Shown: positions 60,738 through 64,000 of the stretch, in pieces
How the letters are laid out: each line of letters starts with the position of its first letter
Numbering within the stretch: the stretch's first letter is position 1
DNA from: Bacteroides faecalis
GTDB taxonomy: Bacteria; Bacteroidota; Bacteroidia; Bacteroidales; Bacteroidaceae
Assembly (NCBI RefSeq): GCF_003865075.1
Contig: NZ_BHWB01000002.1
Location: 1-64,000 of the forward strand
Length of the DNA: 64,000 nt
Direction of reading: 5' to 3'
Program-made: the position numbers and the translations under genes
Notes under the pieces: model-generated
Seen by the model: only the letters and a program-made list of their open reading frames with translations
Told to the model about the DNA's origin: nothing
Database searches by the model: none

Positions 60738-60935
60738 ATGTTTGAATTGTTGTTGCTGATATACCTGTTTCCGATAGTAGTGATAGTAATGCTGCTGTTC
60801 AGGCTGGCGAGATGGCTTGTCCGAAATACATTCAGGCTGCTGTGGTGGCTTGTGAGGAACTTCTTTGTCTTGTTGGGCAAAGGTCTGACACTGGCTTTCA
60901 CACTGATTATGACGGGTAGGATTTTCAATCGGTAG
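60738..60935 (+). CDS. Small membrane protein of unknown function
   Basis: 65 residues, two hydrophobic helices (FELLLLIYLFPIVVIVMLLF and LGKGLTLAFTLIM) with an internal near-repeat RWLVRNTFRLL / WWLVRNFFVLL between them and a basic end. ATG with no strong upstream sequence. It is the only plus-strand ORF between the mob region and the integrase and has a plausible protein-like composition, but no family is recognised. Confidence 0.45.
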   Translation: MFELLLLIYLFPIVVIVMLLFRLARWLVRNTFRLLWWLVRNFFVLLGKGLTLAFTLIMTGRIFNR

Positions 60936-61035
60936 GGATGGGTAAAGCCGTACCTGCCGGGTATGACCGATACGGCTCTGTGGATGGTGGGTAAGTTCTT
61001 CCCTTTATGTTTATAATTCTTTGGCTGACTGCCTG

Positions 61036-62532
61036 CTAAAATCCCTTGCCTTTGCTCCGTTCATAGACAACTTCCTTTTGTGAATCACAATTAGTCAGAC
61101 GGAACTGGACGTTACAGCCTGTCGGAATGTCTTTGGGCAACTGCTTCACAAGTTCAGCAATGACTTCATCCACATTACTGAAACCTATATCCGTAAGTTC
61201 TCCGACAACTTTCCCTTTGAAATAGGCACGTCCATAAATCATCATTTTCTTGGATATACGGAACATCTTGTCTGCCGGTTCTTCTATGTCACGGGCTTTG
61301 CCCTGTTTGCTCTTTTCATCGCTGAAGAAAATAAAGTCTATCACTTTGGCGTTTAACCGCCATGCCGAAGAGAAGTCTATTTTTACATATCCTCTCGTTA
61401 CATTCAGACCATGGCTGTGGTTCATGCCGAATGCCACTTCATAAAGATTGGCATCACAGTCATTCTGTGCGATGGTCGCCCATGTATGACGGAACGTATA
61501 GTAGCAGTAGTAGTCCTTTTTCTTCATTCCCATGTCGGCACAGATTTTCCTGATTCCATTGTTTACGTTTGCATTGAAGCTGTCGGAGTTGCTGTATCGT
61601 TTATGAAAATTGAACAAGTATTCCTCGTTCTCATCATGTGAGAGGTATTTGTCGAATGTGGACTGGATGAACGGCTCGACACGCATTTCAATGTATGCTT
61701 CGTCTCTGCGGCTGTGGCGGGTCTTTGCACGTTTGTAGCCGATAATACCATCCTTGTAGTTCTCTTTTTTAAGTTCGTACAAGTCAACCGTGTTGATTCC
61801 TCCAAGACAAAGGGAGAGGAGTGATACGTCACGGGCAAGTTCCGGCAGGGAAGAAATCATCTTCGTTTCGGGGAGTGGCCGGTTGAAAAACTCACGGCAG
61901 GCTTCAGCACTAATGGCACGTTGTACGGTATTGTCTGATTTAGGAATGCTGACTTTCAGCCATGGGTTAAACTTGATACGGACTATGCCTCTTTCTTCAT
62001 CATTAAACTCAATAATTGCTTTCTTGAAAATCTGACGGATACAAGTCGGGTACATTTCTTTAGCACGATTAGTTTTAGATAAGTAGTCTATCCATTTCTT
62101 CAAAACAGTACTTGTCAAGTGATTAAACATAATTCGTGTTGTTCCCAAATATCGTTCCAAATGGTTTACGGCAAGTCGATAATTCTTTGCATTCCGTTCA
62201 TGCCCTTCACGAATCATACGATCTATGTACAATGTCGCAAATTCGCTAAAACACACGTTATCATCTACACGGGTAAGATAGTCTATTAACTCCGTAACAG
62301 AATAATTTGAAATATCTTTACGGTTTATCATATCCGTATATTTCAGAATTTCACGAGAGCAGTATTCATTTACTACTGCATCTTTAATCTCTCCTGATTT
62401 CAGGATTTGTTTATCGGTTATGAGCTTGTCCGTTTTGATGTAGCCCATTCTTGAACGGTGAACAATGCGAATGTACACCGGATAAAAGCCATCGGCTCTT
62501 TTTTTTCTAATAACTGCTTTAAATGTTGCCAT
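61036..62532 (-). CDS. Tyrosine integrase of the conjugative element
   Basis: 498 residues, about 100 longer than the usual 400. N-terminal arm domain (MATFKAVIRKKRADGFYPVYIRIVHRSR), core-binding domain (about 110-215), catalytic domain with YYTFRHTWATIAQN and the Tyr in VTRGYVKIDFSS. The place of the first catalytic Arg reads LSLCLGGINTVDLYEL, without Arg. IntDOT of CTnDOT is known to lack that arginine too. A C-terminal extension of about 100 residues (YFKGKVVGELTDIGFSNVDEVIAEL) is of unknown function. Lies next to ppdK at the element's right end. Confidence 0.87.
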   Translation of the reverse strand: MATFKAVIRKKRADGFYPVYIRIVHRSRMGYIKTDKLITDKQILKSGEIKDAVVNEYCSREILKYTDMINRKDISNYSVTELIDYLTRVDDNVCFSEFATLYIDRMIREGHERNAKNYRLAVNHLERYLGTTRIMFNHLTSTVLKKWIDYLSKTNRAKEMYPTCIRQIFKKAIIEFNDEERGIVRIKFNPWLKVSIPKSDNTVQRAISAEACREFFNRPLPETKMISSLPELARDVSLLSLCLGGINTVDLYELKKENYKDGIIGYKRAKTRHSRRDEAYIEMRVEPFIQSTFDKYLSHDENEEYLFNFHKRYSNSDSFNANVNNGIRKICADMGMKKKDYYCYYTFRHTWATIAQNDCDANLYEVAFGMNHSHGLNVTRGYVKIDFSSAWRLNAKVIDFIFFSDEKSKQGKARDIEEPADKMFRISKKMMIYGRAYFKGKVVGELTDIGFSNVDEVIAELVKQLPKDIPTGCNVQFRLTNCDSQKEVVYERSKGKGF

Positions 62533-62548
62533 ATATCAATAATTTAAT

Positions 62549-62602
62549 GGTGTATGCGTTGGTGTATGCGCTTATGTTCACAGGTGTATGTCCAGGTGTA
62601 TG
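62549..62602 (+). repeat. Four GGTGTATG direct repeats upstream of the integrase gene
   Basis: Copies start at 62549, 62561, 62583 and 62595: two pairs with 12-bp spacing, the pairs 34 bp apart. They begin 17 bp upstream of the integrase ATG. The regular spacing suggests recombinase arm-type or excisionase binding sites at the right attachment end, or operators of the int promoter. Confidence 0.7.
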
Positions 62603-62664
62603 CAAATGTCGTTCATTTGGCTCATTTTTTGTGGTCAAGTGTACGAACCGCCTAAAAACAACTT

Positions 62665-62700
62665 AGGCTGTAATGTCTGATAAACAGTCCATTACAGCCT
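62665..62700 (-). terminator. Hairpin terminator after ppdK
   Basis: AGGCTGTAATG and its exact reverse complement CATTACAGCCT (11 bp) around a 14-nt loop, 28 bp past the ppdK stop. On the minus strand it is followed by AAGTTGTTTTTA. It marks chromosomal sequence, so the right end of the element should lie between it and the integrase gene. Confidence 0.75.
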
Positions 62701-62727
62701 AGTTCAATAACTATATAAATAATTGCT

Positions 62728-64000
62728 CTATTCCTCTATTGCAGCCTGCGCCGCCGCCAAACGTGCTATAGGTACACGGAATGGAGAACAACTAACATAA
62801 TTAAGACCTACCCTATGACAGAACTTCACAGAAGAAGGTTCACCTCCATGCTCCCCACAAATACCACACTTCAAATCCGGACGAATGGCACGACCTTTTT
62901 CAGTAGCCATACGTACCAATTGACCTACACCTTTCTGGTCAAGTACTTGGAATGGGTCTACCTTCAAAATCTTCTTTTCCAGATATACCGGAAGGAAAGA
63001 AGCTATATCATCACGAGAATAACCGAATGTCATCTGTGTCAAGTCATTCGTACCAAATGAGAAGAATTCAGCAGAAGACGCAATGCGATCAGCAGTTAAT
63101 GCAGCACGCGGGATTTCGATCATTGTACCTATCTTAAAGTCAATTCTATCTCCCACTTCTGCAAACAGCTTTTCTGCTTCTGAACGAATTACTTTTTCTT
63201 GTTCCTGGAATTCATACACGATACCTGTTAATGGAACCATAATTTCAGGATGAGTTTCTATTCCTTCTTTCTTCAATTCCAAAGCGGCACCTAAAATAGC
63301 ACGTGTCTGCATTTGAGTAATTTCCGGATAGGTATTTCCTAAACGGCAACCACGATGTCCTAACATTGGGTTATGTTCACACAATGATTCTACACGTTGT
63401 TGAATATATTGTAGGCTTACCCCCATTGTATCCGCCATTTCCTGCTGACCTTTCAAATCATGAGGAACAAACTCATGCAAAGGAGGATCAAGCAAACGTA
63501 CAGTTACCGGGCAACCAGCCATAGCTTTGAAAATCCCTTTAAAGTCAGCTTGCTGATAAGGAAGAATCTTAGCCAATGCCTTACGACGTCCCTCAGCATT
63601 TTCTGACAAGATCATTTCACGCATAGCTTTGATCTTTTCACCTTCGAAGAACATATGTTCTGTACGGCAAAGACCAATACCTACTGCACCAAAGTTACGT
63701 GCAACTTCCGCATCATGAGGAGTATCTGCATTAGTACGAACTTGCAAACGGGTATATTTATCTGCCAATTTCATCAAATCAGCAAAGTCACCGGAAAGTT
63801 CAGCAGCTTTTGTCTCTACCTTACCTTGATAAACTACACCTGTGCTACCGTTCAAAGATATATAGTCACCTTCTTTCAGAAGAACGCCATCTATTTCTAC
63901 AGTACGTGCTTTATAATCAATATTCAATGCACCTGCACCTGAGACACAGCATTTACCCATACCGCGAGCAACTACAGCAGCGTGAGAAGTCATACCACCA
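62728..64000 (-). CDS. ppdK: Pyruvate phosphate dikinase, C-terminal part (runs off the window)
   Basis: At least 421 residues of the C-terminal half. The frame is open to the window edge. It starts within the phosphohistidine domain ([16 protein letters not shown], His carrier) and goes through the PEP-binding TIM barrel: [58 protein letters not shown] and the terminal [21 protein letters not shown] with the catalytic Cys. Interconverts pyruvate, ATP and Pi with PEP, AMP and PPi. A housekeeping gene, so this edge is outside the mobile element. Confidence 0.95.
   Translation of the reverse strand, partial: GGMTSHAAVVARGMGKCCVSGAGALNIDYKARTVEIDGVLLKEGDYISLNGSTGVVYQGKVETKAAELSGDFADLMKLADKYTRLQVRTNADTPHDAEVARNFGAVGIGLCRTEHMFFEGEKIKAMREMILSENAEGRRKALAKILPYQQADFKGIFKAMAGCPVTVRLLDPPLHEFVPHDLKGQQEMADTMGVSLQYIQQRVESLCEHNPMLGHRGCRLGNTYPEITQMQTRAILGAALELKKEGIETHPEIMVPLTGIVYEFQEQEKVIRSEAEKLFAEVGDRIDFKIGTMIEIPRAALTADRIASSAEFFSFGTNDLTQMTFGYSRDDIASFLPVYLEKKILKVDPFQVLDQKGVGQLVRMATEKGRAIRPDLKCGICGEHGGEPSSVKFCHRVGLNYVSCSPFRVPIARLAAAQAAIEE

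Overview
The window comes from a gut Bacteroidales chromosome, most likely Bacteroides or Phocaeicola. The evidence is an UpxY-type capsule locus, a CTnDOT-like tra gene set, MobA/MobB, PcfJ/PcfK, promoters of the Bacteroidetes type (-7 box TAnnTTTG), and a pyruvate phosphate dikinase gene at the right edge. No rRNA, tRNA or CRISPR array was seen.

Layout. (1) 1-4.5 kb holds a truncated AlbA/Schlafen-type regulator, an intergenic region rich in GTTGACA repeats, a small helix-turn-helix gene, and a run of small minus-strand accessory genes of the kind carried by conjugative elements (two paralogues of unknown function, a DUF2958 protein and others). (2) 4.5-7.3 kb is the capsule switch: a tyrosine DNA invertase gene followed by two adjacent pairs of inverted repeats, each enclosing about 180 bp with a Bacteroidetes-type promoter. 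In the sequence as given both promoters point away from the capsule genes. (3) 7.1-29.1 kb is a complete plus-strand Wzx/Wzy capsular polysaccharide locus: a small leader ORF, upxY, an undecaprenyl-phosphate sugar-phosphate transferase, Wza, Wzc and a PHP phosphatase, rfbACDB for dTDP-L-rhamnose, flippase, polymerase, glycosyltransferases, an acyltransferase, an acetyltransferase and two kinase-like proteins. Two of its genes are broken exactly at poly-G tracts (12 G and 10 G). That suggests slipped-strand phase variation beneath the promoter inversion. (4) 29.3-62.6 kb is a minus-strand integrative conjugative element. Read in its own direction it has an integrase at the right end, a candidate oriT, mobA and the mobB relaxase, a ParA-like protein, the transfer apparatus (traE/F/G, three TrbJ-like proteins, traJ/K/L/M/N/O), a coupling ATPase and TraX, then DNA-processing accessory genes (DUF3945, MutS-I-like fusion, ArdC-type zincin, toprim primase) and PcfK/PcfJ. 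A plus-strand cargo island (38.6-41.6 kb) interrupts it with a frameshifted glucosaminidase, a TIGR04076 protein, a DUF5714 protein, arsenate reductase and an inositol-monophosphatase family protein. (5) From 62.7 kb to the edge is ppdK, a chromosomal core gene.

How it fits together. The tra and mob genes form a self-transfer machine. Three of its operons appear to share one promoter module (a TTGCGCATTTC box 21-22 bp upstream of the -7 box). The accessory genes at 2-4.2 kb and at 31 kb each lie behind diverged copies of the same roughly 200-bp leader. So the capsule locus may sit inside the mobile element as cargo rather than beside it. Capsule output looks controlled at three levels: invertible promoters, UpxY antitermination, and poly-G frameshifts in individual sugar-modifying genes.

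Limits. Family assignments are from reading the translated sequence by eye, without database searches. The poly-G lengths and the invertible-promoter orientation describe only the one consensus sequence given.
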